NCBI GenBank assembly: GCA_019638355.1
Contig: JAHBTY010000003.1
Location: 459,325 to 523,324 of the forward strand
Reading direction: 5' to 3'
Source: Cyclobacteriaceae bacterium
GTDB taxonomy: Bacteria; Bacteroidota; Bacteroidia; Cytophagales; Cyclobacteriaceae
Length of the DNA: 64,000 nucleotides
Shown here: positions 9,445 through 18,605 of the stretch, one piece after another
Position numbering within the stretch: position 1 is the first letter of the stretch
How the letters are laid out: every line of letters begins with the position of its first letter
The notes under the pieces: generated by a model
Seen by the model: the letters and a program-made list of their open reading frames with translations, nothing else
What the model was told of the DNA's origin: nothing
Databases searched by the model: none
Translations under genes and position numbers: made by a program

Positions 9445-10674
9445 TTACAAAGATATATTTTTGGGCCAGCATAAATAGTTTTTTTCCACGATTTTGCTAA
9501 TGGCTTTTACGCTGGGTAAATCAGAAGCATGCGCTATATCTATAACTTCACCACTTCGCAAAAGTATGTTGATGGATTTGCCACCTGAAACATAGGCCTC
9601 ATTACTCACAGTTCCATACGAGTATAGGTACTGTGTATCTTTTTGAAGAATGCCGTACAAGTATTTGATTTCCTGGCGAACTTTTTCTACTTCGCTTTTT
9701 CGGATGGGGCTACTTGAAAGTACAATCTGAAATAGCTCTCGCTGAAGTAACCGGTTGCATAAGCCGGATAGAATTGTGTCGTTATGGTTGCGCCAAAGTT
9801 TTAAGGCACCCCAAATATCGTGATCATCTAGTTGACCGAACAGATCGAGTACCTCTTTATCATTCGTAAAATCTTCCAGGCTATTATTTTTTTTTAGAAA
9901 ACATGCAAGCGCTTCACTGGCAGGTAATGGCTCACCTGCCTGTTGCAAGTATTGAGCTCGTTTAATAATATTTACCAGCATGCGCTCTCCACTTAGTGCA
10001 GTTTTGTGCAGGTAAACTTGCCAGTACATTAACCTGCGGGCGTGCAAAAAATTTTCGATGCTGTAAATCCCTTTTTCTTCTACTACCAATTCATCGTTGT
10101 GCACATTTAACATAGCCACAATTCTATCTACCCCAATGGTGCCCTCCAGTACACCTGTAAAAAAGCTGTCACGCGTCAGATAATCCAACCGGTCAATGTC
10201 TAACTGGCTGCTTACCAATTGATGAAAGAACTTTCGGGGATAACTGTTTCTGAAAAACTGTAATGCGAGTTCCAATGCACCATTAAACCGGATATTCAAC
10301 TCGCGCATAAACAGGTAGGAAATGCTTTCGTGCTTAACTTCCTGTAACAACGTTTCTTCAAGCGCATGCGAAAACGGGCCATGCCCAATGTCGTGTAATA
10401 AGATAGCAACCTGGGCGGCTTCCGCTTCGGCTTCCGAAATTTCAATTCCTTTCTGTTGCAGTGTTTTTAATACACGGCCCATCAAATGCATGGCCCCCAA
10501 TGCATGATGGAACCGGGTATGGTGTGCACCGGGGTAAACCAGATCGCTCAGTCCTAACTGTTTGATATAGCGTAACCGTTGAAAGTATGGATGCTGAATC
10601 AGGTCATAGATCAATTCTCCAGGTATGGATATAAAACCGTAAACGGGGTCGTTAATGATTTTCTTTTTATTCAA
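9445..10674 (-). CDS. HD-domain phosphohydrolase
   Basis: A 409-residue HD-superfamily protein with metal-binding motifs 'HHALGAMHLMGRV' and 'LLHDIGHGPFSHALE' (the HD pair) and a third Asp in 'SQLDIDRLDYLTRDS'. The layout matches YdhJ/dGTPase-like phosphohydrolases that cleave nucleotide phosphates; the actual substrate is unknown. It begins 58 bases from porX, which reads away from it, and it precedes lpxD on the same strand. The gene order HD-lpxD-lpxC/fabZ-lpxA next to porX is, as I recall, common in the phylum. Confidence 0.9.
   Translation of the reverse strand: MNKKKIINDPVYGFISIPGELIYDLIQHPYFQRLRYIKQLGLSDLVYPGAHHTRFHHALGAMHLMGRVLKTLQQKGIEISEAEAEAAQVAILLHDIGHGPFSHALEETLLQEVKHESISYLFMRELNIRFNGALELALQFFRNSYPRKFFHQLVSSQLDIDRLDYLTRDSFFTGVLEGTIGVDRIVAMLNVHNDELVVEEKGIYSIENFLHARRLMYWQVYLHKTALSGERMLVNIIKRAQYLQQAGEPLPASEALACFLKKNNSLEDFTNDKEVLDLFGQLDDHDIWGALKLWRNHNDTILSGLCNRLLQRELFQIVLSSSPIRKSEVEKVRQEIKYLYGILQKDTQYLYSYGTVSNEAYVSGGKSINILLRSGEVIDIAHASDLPSVKAISKIVEKNYLCWPKNISL
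9448..9455 (-). promoter_or_regulatory. Putative -7 box (TATCTTTG) for lpxD
   Basis: The minus strand reads TATCTTTG, matching TAnnTTTG, about 55 bases upstream of the lpxD ATG and overlapping the last codons of the HD hydrolase gene. No convincing -33 TTG is visible, so lpxD may also be read from the upstream gene. Confidence 0.3.
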
Positions 10675-10732
10675 GCAGCCTTAGAATTAATTTAAATACG
10701 ATTAACTTAGAAAGTTTTTACGGATTGAACTC

Positions 10733-12292
10733 ATGCAAAGATATACCATTTTATGGGCGGATGATGAGATTGACTTACTCAAACCGCACATTTTGTTTCT
10801 GCAACAACGCGGCTACGACATTACTCCGGTAAACAACGGAGCCGAAGCGGTTGAACTGAGTGAAGCACGACATTTTGATGTTGTTTTTCTGGATGAGCAC
10901 ATGCCCGGTATGTCGGGTTTGGAAGCCCTTGCTCAAATCAAAAACAACAAACCTAATTTGCCCGTGGTAATGATTACCAAAAATGAAGAAGAGCAGATAA
11001 TGGAAGAAGCCATTGGCGCCAAGATTGATGATTACCTGATTAAACCCATAAACCCAAGCCAGATTTTATCAGCCATCAAAAAAATTCTCGACAACAAACG
11101 ATTAGTTATAGAAAAAACTAACCTTAGCTACCAGCAAGAGTTCAGAAAAATAAGCATGGCCTTTCTGGATGAGATGAACCACGAGCAATGGGCCGACATC
11201 TATAAGAAACTTGTATTTTGGGAATTACAGATGGAACAGGCCGACAACCGCGATATGGGCGAAGTGCTGGAAATGCAAAAGGTTGAGGCCAATGTAAATT
11301 TTTGCCGGTTTGTAAAACGCAATTACGAAAACTGGTTAAATAACCCGAATGCAGATAAACCATTGCTTTCGCATCAACTGATGAAAAAGAAAGTTTTTCC
11401 GGAACTGAAAAGTGGAACGTCCTGCTTTTTTGTATTAATCGATAATTTACGGTGGGATCAGTGGAAAACAATTGAGCCGTTGCTGAACGAATATTTTAAT
11501 ATCGAACAGGAAGAATCCTATTACTCTATACTACCCACTACTACAGCATACGCCCGCAATGCTATTTTCTCGGGGCTTATGCCATCGGATATGGCTAAAA
11601 CACATCCTGACCTCTGGGTGGGTGAAGATGAAGATGAATCTAAAAATAATTTTGAAGATGACTTTTTGGCCAAGCAGGTTCGCAAGAATAATCTCAACAT
11701 AAAGTTTTCTTACAACAAAATTAAAAAACTGGATGAAGGTCGCGACCTGGCCGATTCAATTAATAATCTGTTTCATAACGATTTGAATGTGATTGTTTAC
11801 AACTTTGTCGATATGCTTTCGCATGCCCGAACCGATATGGCTATGATACGAGAGTTGGCCCCCGATGAGGCCGCCTATCGATCTATTACAAAATCATGGT
11901 TTATTCATTCTCCTTTATTTGATATACTTCGAAAAATTGCGGAGAAAAAAGTGAAATTGATAATAACTACCGATCATGGTACAGTTCGGGTAAAGCGTCC
12001 TTTTAAAATTGTTGGCGATAGGAGTGTGAATACCAACCTTCGGTATAAGCAAGGTAAAAACCTGGGCTTTGAAGGCGATAAAGTATTTGAAGCATCGAAA
12101 CCCGAGCGGCTTTTCTTGCCTAAAACCAATGTATCAACCGCATATGTGTTTGCAACCGAAGACCAGTTTTTTGCTTACCCCAACAACTATAACTACTATG
12201 TAAATTTTTATAAAGACACTTTTCAGCATGGTGGTGTAAGCCTGGAAGAAGTTATCATTCCATATATTTTACTATCTTCGAAAAATGCCTGA
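10733..12292 (+). CDS. porX: PorX: response regulator with PglZ-type phosphodiesterase domain
   Basis: A 519-residue two-domain protein. Residues 1 to about 120 are a receiver domain with acidic Asp10/Asp11, phosphoacceptor Asp54 ('VVFLDEHMPGMSG') and the conserved 'IKP' lysine. A helical linker leads to a PglZ domain from about residue 200 ('CFFVLIDNLRWDQW', 'LPTTTAYARNAIFSGLMPS', 'ITTDHGTVRVKRP'), an alkaline-phosphatase-like fold. In Porphyromonas gingivalis PorX works with PorY to control type IX secretion genes. This window contains T9SS cargo, so a regulatory link is plausible but not shown. Its last 8 bases overlap tsaE. Confidence 0.95.
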   Translation: MQRYTILWADDEIDLLKPHILFLQQRGYDITPVNNGAEAVELSEARHFDVVFLDEHMPGMSGLEALAQIKNNKPNLPVVMITKNEEEQIMEEAIGAKIDDYLIKPINPSQILSAIKKILDNKRLVIEKTNLSYQQEFRKISMAFLDEMNHEQWADIYKKLVFWELQMEQADNRDMGEVLEMQKVEANVNFCRFVKRNYENWLNNPNADKPLLSHQLMKKKVFPELKSGTSCFFVLIDNLRWDQWKTIEPLLNEYFNIEQEESYYSILPTTTAYARNAIFSGLMPSDMAKTHPDLWVGEDEDESKNNFEDDFLAKQVRKNNLNIKFSYNKIKKLDEGRDLADSINNLFHNDLNVIVYNFVDMLSHARTDMAMIRELAPDEAAYRSITKSWFIHSPLFDILRKIAEKKVKLIITTDHGTVRVKRPFKIVGDRSVNTNLRYKQGKNLGFEGDKVFEASKPERLFLPKTNVSTAYVFATEDQFFAYPNNYNYYVNFYKDTFQHGGVSLEEVIIPYILLSSKNA

Positions 12293-12722
12293 TGGTTGGA
12301 TAAAGTGCAAAACAGAGGCAACGCTTTATACGTTGCCCTCCATTGCTGTAGAACTATTGCAGAAAAGTAAAAACCTAAAAGTTTGGTTGTTGCAAGGTGA
12401 AATGGGTAGTGGTAAAACTACATTGGCAAAATCAGTTGTAAAACAATTAAATGTGGACGATCTGGTTACAAGCCCAACATTTTCGATTGTAAACGAATAT
12501 GGTAATGGAATTGAAAAGGTTTATCACTTTGATTTTTACAGGCTCAAGCGCGATACGGAAGCACTGGACCTGGGTTTTGACGAGTACCTTGCATCTGGTA
12601 ACTTGTGTTTGATTGAATGGAGTGAAAAAGTAAATGCATTTTTGCCCGATGAACGTTTTGAAGTTAAGATTGAAATAGTAACTGAACATACCCGAGCGAT
12701 TTATTATCGCGTGCAGCCATGA
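12285..12722 (+). CDS. tsaE: tRNA threonylcarbamoyladenosine biosynthesis ATPase
   Basis: A 145-residue cytoplasmic ATPase of the TsaBDE complex that makes N6-threonylcarbamoyladenosine at A37 of ANN-decoding tRNAs. It has Walker A 'GEMGSGKTTLAK', 'TSPTFSIVNEY', 'YHFDFYRL' and 'LIEWSEK', all typical of TsaE, and the expected short length. It starts inside the end of porX (8-base overlap) and its stop overlaps the ald start (ATGA), so the three genes form one translationally coupled unit. Confidence 0.96.
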   Translation: MPDGWIKCKTEATLYTLPSIAVELLQKSKNLKVWLLQGEMGSGKTTLAKSVVKQLNVDDLVTSPTFSIVNEYGNGIEKVYHFDFYRLKRDTEALDLGFDEYLASGNLCLIEWSEKVNAFLPDERFEVKIEIVTEHTRAIYYRVQP

Positions 12723-13942
12723 GTGAAAAGAAAAAAACCGGTTTTGAAGCCCTCGCTAAATCCGGATTATATCCGCAGGAAGAACTAATGCCGGTTAAAA
12801 AATCAAAACGATCTTTTTTTATTGGTTTACCGCGCGAGATTTCATTACAAGAAAACCGAATTAGTTTAACCCCCGATGCAGTGGCTTTATTGGTGAACAA
12901 TGGCCACGAAGTGTGGGTGGAGACTATGGCTGGTGAAGGCTCGAAATTTTCTGATAAACAATACAGCGAAGCAGGGGCAAAAATTGTGTATGCTGTAGAA
13001 GAAGTTTACAAGGCAGATTTTATTCTGAAAATTGAGCCGCCTACGTTGGAAGAGCTGGAGTATTTTAGACCCGGACAAACCCTTATCTCAGCACTGCAAA
13101 TGGGTAACCTCAAGCAGGAGTGCATCAATACATTGTTGAAGAAGCGCGTTACAGCGTTGGCATACGAATTTATTGAAGACAAAGTAGGTGGAATGCCCAT
13201 TGTACGAGCCATGAGCGAAATAGCGGGTAGTACAGTAATGTTAATCGCAGCCGAATATCTGAGTACCGTTAATAAAGGCAAAGGAATTATATTGGGCGGT
13301 ATTACCGGTGTGCCGCCAACCAAAGTAGTAATTATAGGTGCCGGTACAGTTGCCGAATATGCAGCGCGTGCCGCTTTGAGTTTAGGTGCCGAGATTCAGG
13401 TGTTCGATAATCACTTGTATAAACTAAGACGAATCAAACATACGCTCGGCCATCAGTTTTATACTTCTACAATTGACACAATTACGTTGAGTGAAAGTTT
13501 GGAGAATGCTGATGTGGTAATAGGCGCCTTGCGTGCGGAGAAAGGAAAAGTACGCCACGTAGTATCAGAAGAGATGGTAAAGAAAATGAAACCCGATTCG
13601 CTGATCATAGATTTAAGTATCGACCAGGGCGGGTGTATTGAAACATCCGAAACAACAACTCTTAACCGACCAGTGTTTCGTAAGCACGATATTATACATT
13701 ATTGTGTACCCAATGTGGCATCGCGTGTAGCCACCACCGCTACTACAGCCCTCAGTAATATTTTTACACCTACTATTTTGCGCGCGGCTGAAGAGGGTGG
13801 AGTAGAGGAAATGATTTTTTCGCATAAGTGGTTTATGAAAGGCGTTTATACGTACAAAGGTTCACTTACCAATGAATCGGTAGCGCGTAAATTTGCCATG
13901 AAGTTTAAAAACATCGAATTGTTATTGGCTGCCAGGGTTTAA
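12719..13942 (+). CDS. ald: Alanine dehydrogenase
   Basis: A 407-residue AlaDH/PNT-family enzyme, NAD-dependent interconversion of alanine with pyruvate and ammonia. The N-terminal substrate domain has 'GLPREISLQENRISLTPDAV', and the Rossmann segment is 'VVIIGAGTVAEYAARAALSLGAEIQVFD'-like near residue 200. It is longer than the usual ~370 residues because of about 35 extra N-terminal residues, as in other Bacteroidota versions. ATG overlaps the tsaE stop as ATGA. Saccharopine dehydrogenase-like activity is a less likely alternative. Confidence 0.9.
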   Translation: MSEKKKTGFEALAKSGLYPQEELMPVKKSKRSFFIGLPREISLQENRISLTPDAVALLVNNGHEVWVETMAGEGSKFSDKQYSEAGAKIVYAVEEVYKADFILKIEPPTLEELEYFRPGQTLISALQMGNLKQECINTLLKKRVTALAYEFIEDKVGGMPIVRAMSEIAGSTVMLIAAEYLSTVNKGKGIILGGITGVPPTKVVIIGAGTVAEYAARAALSLGAEIQVFDNHLYKLRRIKHTLGHQFYTSTIDTITLSESLENADVVIGALRAEKGKVRHVVSEEMVKKMKPDSLIIDLSIDQGGCIETSETTTLNRPVFRKHDIIHYCVPNVASRVATTATTALSNIFTPTILRAAEEGGVEEMIFSHKWFMKGVYTYKGSLTNESVARKFAMKFKNIELLLAARV

Positions 13943-13954
13943 ATTAAATTAGTT

Positions 13955-14677
13955 ATGAAATACGTTCACATTGTTTGGTTAACGATGCTACCAAATTTGA
14001 TTTTTGGCCAAACATCAATTCCACCTCAAATGCGGGCTCAGTTTACATTAGAGCGGTTGTCTTCCTCACAGGGCTTAGGGCCATCCGATATTTTATACGG
14101 TGTACCCATGGCATCAGGGAGTGTTCAAGGTGATGTTTACCTGGATAAGAAGTGGAATAAGGCAACGCTTATGCCTAAAGATTCGGAAAAATTGTTGGAA
14201 GGTTATTACGTAAAGTATAACCTGAAAGACAAAACCATCGAAATTAAAACCAGCACCGGTATCAAAGCTGTTGCCAGCAATAAGATTAAAAGTATGGTAT
14301 GGATAGATTCTGTTACCACCTTACCATCTTATTTTATTAACGCATCCACTTACCGTATTTCCGGAACTTCCTTAACAGGTATGCTGGAGGTGCTGGTGGA
14401 TGCTGAATATCCATTATTTAAGTACCATAAGATTGAAATAAAGGAACCAACGTATAATGTAGCTATGGGCTCCGGTAGCAAGGATACCCGAATTTTGAAG
14501 CGATCGGTTTATTTTACTGCGGCTAACTCGCAGTTAGTACAAATTAAGAATATAAAAAACCTAAGCGCCCATACGAGCAAACCTGAAAAGCTGGAAGCTT
14601 TCATTAAAGACCAGAAGCTTTCTATAAAAAAGGAGAAGGATTTAATTGAAATTATAACTTACCTGAATCGACTTTAA
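13955..14677 (+). CDS. Secreted protein of unknown function
   Basis: A 240-residue protein with a signal peptide (MKYVHIVWLTMLPNLIFGQ) and a mature region of alternating beta strands and polar turns. 'GVPMASGSVQGDVYLDKKW', 'LLEGYYVKYNL' and a lysine-rich C-terminal helix ('LEAFIKDQKLSIKKEKDL') stand out. I do not recognise a named family, although similar secreted proteins with a Lys-rich tail occur across Bacteroidota. It lies 12 bases after ald and is probably the last gene of the porX operon. Its stop overlaps the convergent valS stop within one TTAA. Confidence 0.8.
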   Translation: MKYVHIVWLTMLPNLIFGQTSIPPQMRAQFTLERLSSSQGLGPSDILYGVPMASGSVQGDVYLDKKWNKATLMPKDSEKLLEGYYVKYNLKDKTIEIKTSTGIKAVASNKIKSMVWIDSVTTLPSYFINASTYRISGTSLTGMLEVLVDAEYPLFKYHKIEIKEPTYNVAMGSGSKDTRILKRSVYFTAANSQLVQIKNIKNLSAHTSKPEKLEAFIKDQKLSIKKEKDLIEIITYLNRL

Positions 14678-17334
14678 GTTAGTTTCTTCAAGGCCTCTTC
14701 GTACGATTTAATCTTAGCTTCCGCATCAGCTTTTTTCTTGCGCTCGGTTTCAATAACCTGTGGTGGTGCGCCTGTCACAAATTTTTCGTTTGAAAGTTTT
14801 TTGTCAACACTGGCTAAGAAACCTCTTAAATAAGCAATTTCTTTTTGTATCGATTCCCGTTCTTTTTCAAAATCAATTTTCCCATCCAGTAAAACAATGT
14901 ATTCAGTTGTGCCAACCAGCAACGAAGTTCCGGCAGGTTTTTCGGTTCCTGTTAAAAGTTCGTTCAGGTTGCCAAGCTTGCTAATTATCGGCCATAATTT
15001 TTGAATATCGTTCTTGCTGCAATACAAGGTTAAGGATTCCTTTGGCGACATTCCTTTGGCATTGCGCAGGTTGCGTACCTGGGCAATTAACTCAAACGCA
15101 CCCGTGGTCTCACTCATTAATGTTGTGTTGATTGAACCTGAAACTGGCCAGTTGGCAACAATTATGTTTTCTTTAGGCTTACGCGATGAAAGTTCGCTCC
15201 ATAACTCCTCCGTAATAAACGGCATAAATGGATGCAAAACCTTTAAAATCATTTCAAAGAGAGAAACAGTTTTTTGAAAAGTTGTTGCATCAATGGGTTT
15301 ACCGTATTCCGGTTTAATCATTTCCAAATACCACGCGCAGAAATCATCCCAGATTAACTTATACACCGCCTGCAATGCATCGGACATCCGGAACTTACTG
15401 AAGTGGTCGTTAATCTCTTCGAGCGATTGATTGAACTTCGATTCAAACCACTCGATTGCAATGGTGCATTCCTGTGGTTGCGATATCGATTTATCAACTT
15501 CCCAACCTTTTACCAACCGGAATGCATTCCAGATTTTGTTTGCAAAATTTCGTCCCTGTTCCACCAGCTTTTCGTCATATAACAAATCATTACCGGCTGG
15601 CGAACTAAACAACATTCCGGTGCGCACGGCATCTGCGCCATAGTTGGCAATTAGTTCTAATGGATCGGGCGAATTGCCCAACGACTTCGACATTTTGCGC
15701 CCTTGTTTATCGCGCACGATACCGGTTAGATAAACATGCTCAAATGGTTTTTTGTCCATGTACTCATAACCGGCAATTATCATTCGGGCTACCCAAAAGA
15801 ATAAAATTTCAGGTGCGGTTACCAACACATTGGTAGGGTAGAAAAAATCAAGGTCTTTGTTCTTACCGGGAATAATTTTTCCGGAGGCACTATCGAAGAA
15901 TTCATTTTTGAAACCTCCAAAAACTTCGATCGGCCAAAGCCAACTGGAAGCCCAGGTATCTAATACATCGGCATCTTGTGTTAATTTCGGATTTGAAATT
16001 TTGAATTTTGAAGCGTAAAGCTTGTATGCTTCTTCTTCAGTTTCTGCAACTACAAAGTTTCCTTCAGCATCATGCCATGCAGGTATGCGATGTCCCCACC
16101 ATAACTGGCGCGAGATACACCAATCGCGCACGTTCTCCATCCAATGGCGGTAGGTATTCTTAAACTTTGGCGGATGAAGTTTTATTTCATCTTCTTCAAC
16201 AGCATCGTACGCACGTTTTGAAATTTCTTTCATCTTGATGAACCACTGCAAGGAAAGTTTAGGTTCAATTACCGAATTGGTTCTTTCAGAGCGACCAATG
16301 CGGGTAACAAATTCTTCCTCTTTCACCAGGTGGCCCGCTTCACGCAAGTCTTTTACAATTTCCTTTCGTACTGCAAAGCGATCTTTACCAACAAATTTCG
16401 GCAGCTCACATTTTTCGTTAATGGTACCATCATCATTTATGGTATCAATAATGGGCAGGTTGTGTCGTAAGCCAATTTCATAGTCGTTTACATCATGGGC
16501 CGGTGTAACTTTCAAACAACCGGTACCAAAGTCTTTGTCCACATAGGCATCGGCAATAACCGGAATTTCCCGATGGATGAATGGTACCAGTATTTTCTTT
16601 CCAATCAAATGTTGGTAGCGTTCGTCTGTTGGATTAACGGCAATGGCTACATCGCCCATAATTGTTTCGGGGCGCTGGGTGGCAATGGTAATCCATTCGT
16701 TTGCGGTATCTTTCACCTTGTAGCGAATAGAATACAAGATCGATTTTTCACCATCTTCCTTGTAAATAACTTCTTCGTTGGATACGGTGGTTTTTGCTTC
16801 TACATCCCAGTTGATCATGCGCTGGCCCCGATAGATGTAGCCTTTGTTATACAAATCAACAAAAACGCGGATAACAGCTTTGTAATAATCCGGATCCATC
16901 GTAAATGAGGTACGATCCCAATCGCACGAAGCACCTAACTTTTTAAGTTGCTCCAGAATAATACCACCGTATTTTTCTTTCCATTCCCAGGCATACTTTA
17001 AAAACTCATCGCGCGTAAGCTGCGATTTTTTAATACCTTTTTCCCGTAGCATTTGTACCACTTTGGCTTCGGTGGCAATCGAAGCATGATCGGTGCCGGG
17101 TACCCAACAGGCTACTTTTCCTTCCATACGGGCTTTGCGAATAAGTACATCCTGAATGGTATTGTTGAGCATGTGGCCCATGTGCAACACCCCGGTTACA
17201 TTTGGGGGTGGAATTACAATACAATAGGGTTCTTTACCGGGTGTTGGCTGAGCTTTAAAAAATCCGCCTTCCATCCAGTACTGGTACCATTTATCTTCAA
17301 CTTCGGTTGGATTATATTTGGTAGAGAGTGGCAT
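14674..17334 (-). CDS. valS: Valyl-tRNA synthetase
   Basis: An 886-residue class I aminoacyl-tRNA synthetase charging tRNA-Val. It carries the HIGH motif as HMGH in 'PNVTGVLHMGHML' near residue 50, an editing domain, and the KMSKS loop in 'GRKMSKSLGNSPDPLE'. The C-terminal coiled coil ('FEKERESIQKEIAYLRGFL') is typical of ValS and separates it from IleS and LeuS. Length is normal. It is monocistronic; the end overlaps the convergent secreted-protein gene by 4 bases, and a TATTTTTG box lies 26 bases upstream of the start. Confidence 0.97.
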   Translation of the reverse strand: MPLSTKYNPTEVEDKWYQYWMEGGFFKAQPTPGKEPYCIVIPPPNVTGVLHMGHMLNNTIQDVLIRKARMEGKVACWVPGTDHASIATEAKVVQMLREKGIKKSQLTRDEFLKYAWEWKEKYGGIILEQLKKLGASCDWDRTSFTMDPDYYKAVIRVFVDLYNKGYIYRGQRMINWDVEAKTTVSNEEVIYKEDGEKSILYSIRYKVKDTANEWITIATQRPETIMGDVAIAVNPTDERYQHLIGKKILVPFIHREIPVIADAYVDKDFGTGCLKVTPAHDVNDYEIGLRHNLPIIDTINDDGTINEKCELPKFVGKDRFAVRKEIVKDLREAGHLVKEEEFVTRIGRSERTNSVIEPKLSLQWFIKMKEISKRAYDAVEEDEIKLHPPKFKNTYRHWMENVRDWCISRQLWWGHRIPAWHDAEGNFVVAETEEEAYKLYASKFKISNPKLTQDADVLDTWASSWLWPIEVFGGFKNEFFDSASGKIIPGKNKDLDFFYPTNVLVTAPEILFFWVARMIIAGYEYMDKKPFEHVYLTGIVRDKQGRKMSKSLGNSPDPLELIANYGADAVRTGMLFSSPAGNDLLYDEKLVEQGRNFANKIWNAFRLVKGWEVDKSISQPQECTIAIEWFESKFNQSLEEINDHFSKFRMSDALQAVYKLIWDDFCAWYLEMIKPEYGKPIDATTFQKTVSLFEMILKVLHPFMPFITEELWSELSSRKPKENIIVANWPVSGSINTTLMSETTGAFELIAQVRNLRNAKGMSPKESLTLYCSKNDIQKLWPIISKLGNLNELLTGTEKPAGTSLLVGTTEYIVLLDGKIDFEKERESIQKEIAYLRGFLASVDKKLSNEKFVTGAPPQVIETERKKKADAEAKIKSYEEALKKLT

Positions 17335-17359
17335 AAAACGTTAAATCGCGATAAGTCGG

Positions 17360-17367
17360 CAAAAATA
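17360..17367 (-). promoter_or_regulatory. Putative -7 box (TATTTTTG) for valS
   Basis: The minus strand reads TATTTTTG, an exact TAnnTTTG match placed 26 bases before the valS ATG. A -33 TTG is not apparent at the usual spacing. Confidence 0.35.
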
Positions 17368-17471
17368 ATGAAAAATGACATCCGGATTGGGTATTGGTTA
17401 ACCCTTTTGATTTCAACAAATCCAACCTCCGGGTGTTAGTAATTAAGCACTTAAATTCACCAACCATAAAT

Positions 17472-18605
17472 ATGAACAACGCCTCAGTAACAGTAGAAAA
17501 TCTTAAGTCCGATCAGATAGAATGGAAACAATTGTGGAGCCTGGCTGCTTTATATGGTTCTATTGTTATCGGCTGGATAGCCTATCACCGCTATCAACCC
17601 AAACTTTTAAATCAGTTTAACTTTACTGAGTTTACATTGGCGTTGATTACAGTGCAAGGTATTGTGTTGGTACTTACACCCCCGATTGCCGGCCGCATTG
17701 GCGATCGGTTTCGGTTCAAGTTGGGGCAAGGGCACCGGCTTCCAATTATTTCATCGGGGATAAGTTTTGCAGCCATGATTTTTATGGCTGTAGCGTTTAC
17801 ACTTTTAGGAAATCCGGGCGAAGTGTTTCGCTGGATTTTACCCATTCTGATTGTACTGTGGTTAATTTCGATGAGTATATTCACAAGCCCTGCGCTTTCC
17901 ACATTAGAGCTTTTTACACCTGTAGATAAATTACCACGAGCCATGGCCATTCTTACCATTGTAGGGAATTTAATTTATTCGTTAGAACCGGTTATTGTTG
18001 ATTTGATTGATTACCTGGGTGCGCCTATTACCTTTATGCTGGGTGGAGTAGTAGTGTTTGTGTCGGGTTATGCATTAAAGAAAAACTCGTTAAGTTTATT
18101 TAACACGAAAGCCCAACGCCCGCGTACCGAATTTAAGTTTGATACACAGCGCTCTAATTATCTGTACATACTGGTTATGGGTGTTGCATTAGGGCTAACC
18201 ACCACCGTACTTTTCAACTATTTTCCTGAATTATTGCAAACCAACCTAAACGAAATTACCAAGTTGGAAGGTAAGTGGTGGGTTGTATTGGTATTGTTTG
18301 CTACCGCGGTGCTTTCGTTGCCAGCGAGTAATTATATCACGCGGCTGGGTACGTATCAATCTTTCTGGTGGAGTTTTCTGGTGAACTCGGTTGCCTTGCT
18401 TTTATTATTCTTTACAGGTTCAGGAATTGTAACTATGGTTTTGTTGTTAATTTATACAGTTTCGTTTACTATTTTATCCATCAGCTCACTTCCGCTTGCC
18501 ATTGAAAAAGCGAACTACTACGAAAAGGTTTTTTGTGTAGGTATTTTTTTTAGTGGAGTAGAACTACCCGATGCAATTGTGGAGGTTATTCAGGCAATGG
18601 GTTAG
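17472..18605 (+). CDS. Major facilitator superfamily-type membrane transporter
   Basis: A polytopic membrane protein with about 11-12 hydrophobic segments. I prefer the ATG at 17472 (MNNASVTVENLKSDQ, 377 residues); an upstream in-frame start at 17394 adds 26 residues that look non-coding. The cytoplasmic loop 'GRIGDRFRFKLGQGHRLP' between helices 2 and 3 fits the MFS signature position and recalls sugar-transporter-like SLC45 proteins. Substrate is unknown. Its 3' end overlaps the convergent rRNA methyltransferase gene by 20 bases. Confidence 0.8.
   Translation: MNNASVTVENLKSDQIEWKQLWSLAALYGSIVIGWIAYHRYQPKLLNQFNFTEFTLALITVQGIVLVLTPPIAGRIGDRFRFKLGQGHRLPIISSGISFAAMIFMAVAFTLLGNPGEVFRWILPILIVLWLISMSIFTSPALSTLELFTPVDKLPRAMAILTIVGNLIYSLEPVIVDLIDYLGAPITFMLGGVVVFVSGYALKKNSLSLFNTKAQRPRTEFKFDTQRSNYLYILVMGVALGLTTTVLFNYFPELLQTNLNEITKLEGKWWVVLVLFATAVLSLPASNYITRLGTYQSFWWSFLVNSVALLLLFFTGSGIVTMVLLLIYTVSFTILSISSLPLAIEKANYYEKVFCVGIFFSGVELPDAIVEVIQAMG

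Noticed and set aside
17394..17471. N-terminal extension of the MFS-type transporter
   Set aside because: The 26 extra residues are polar, unlike the family, and lie in the valS promoter region. The ATG at 17472 fits better.
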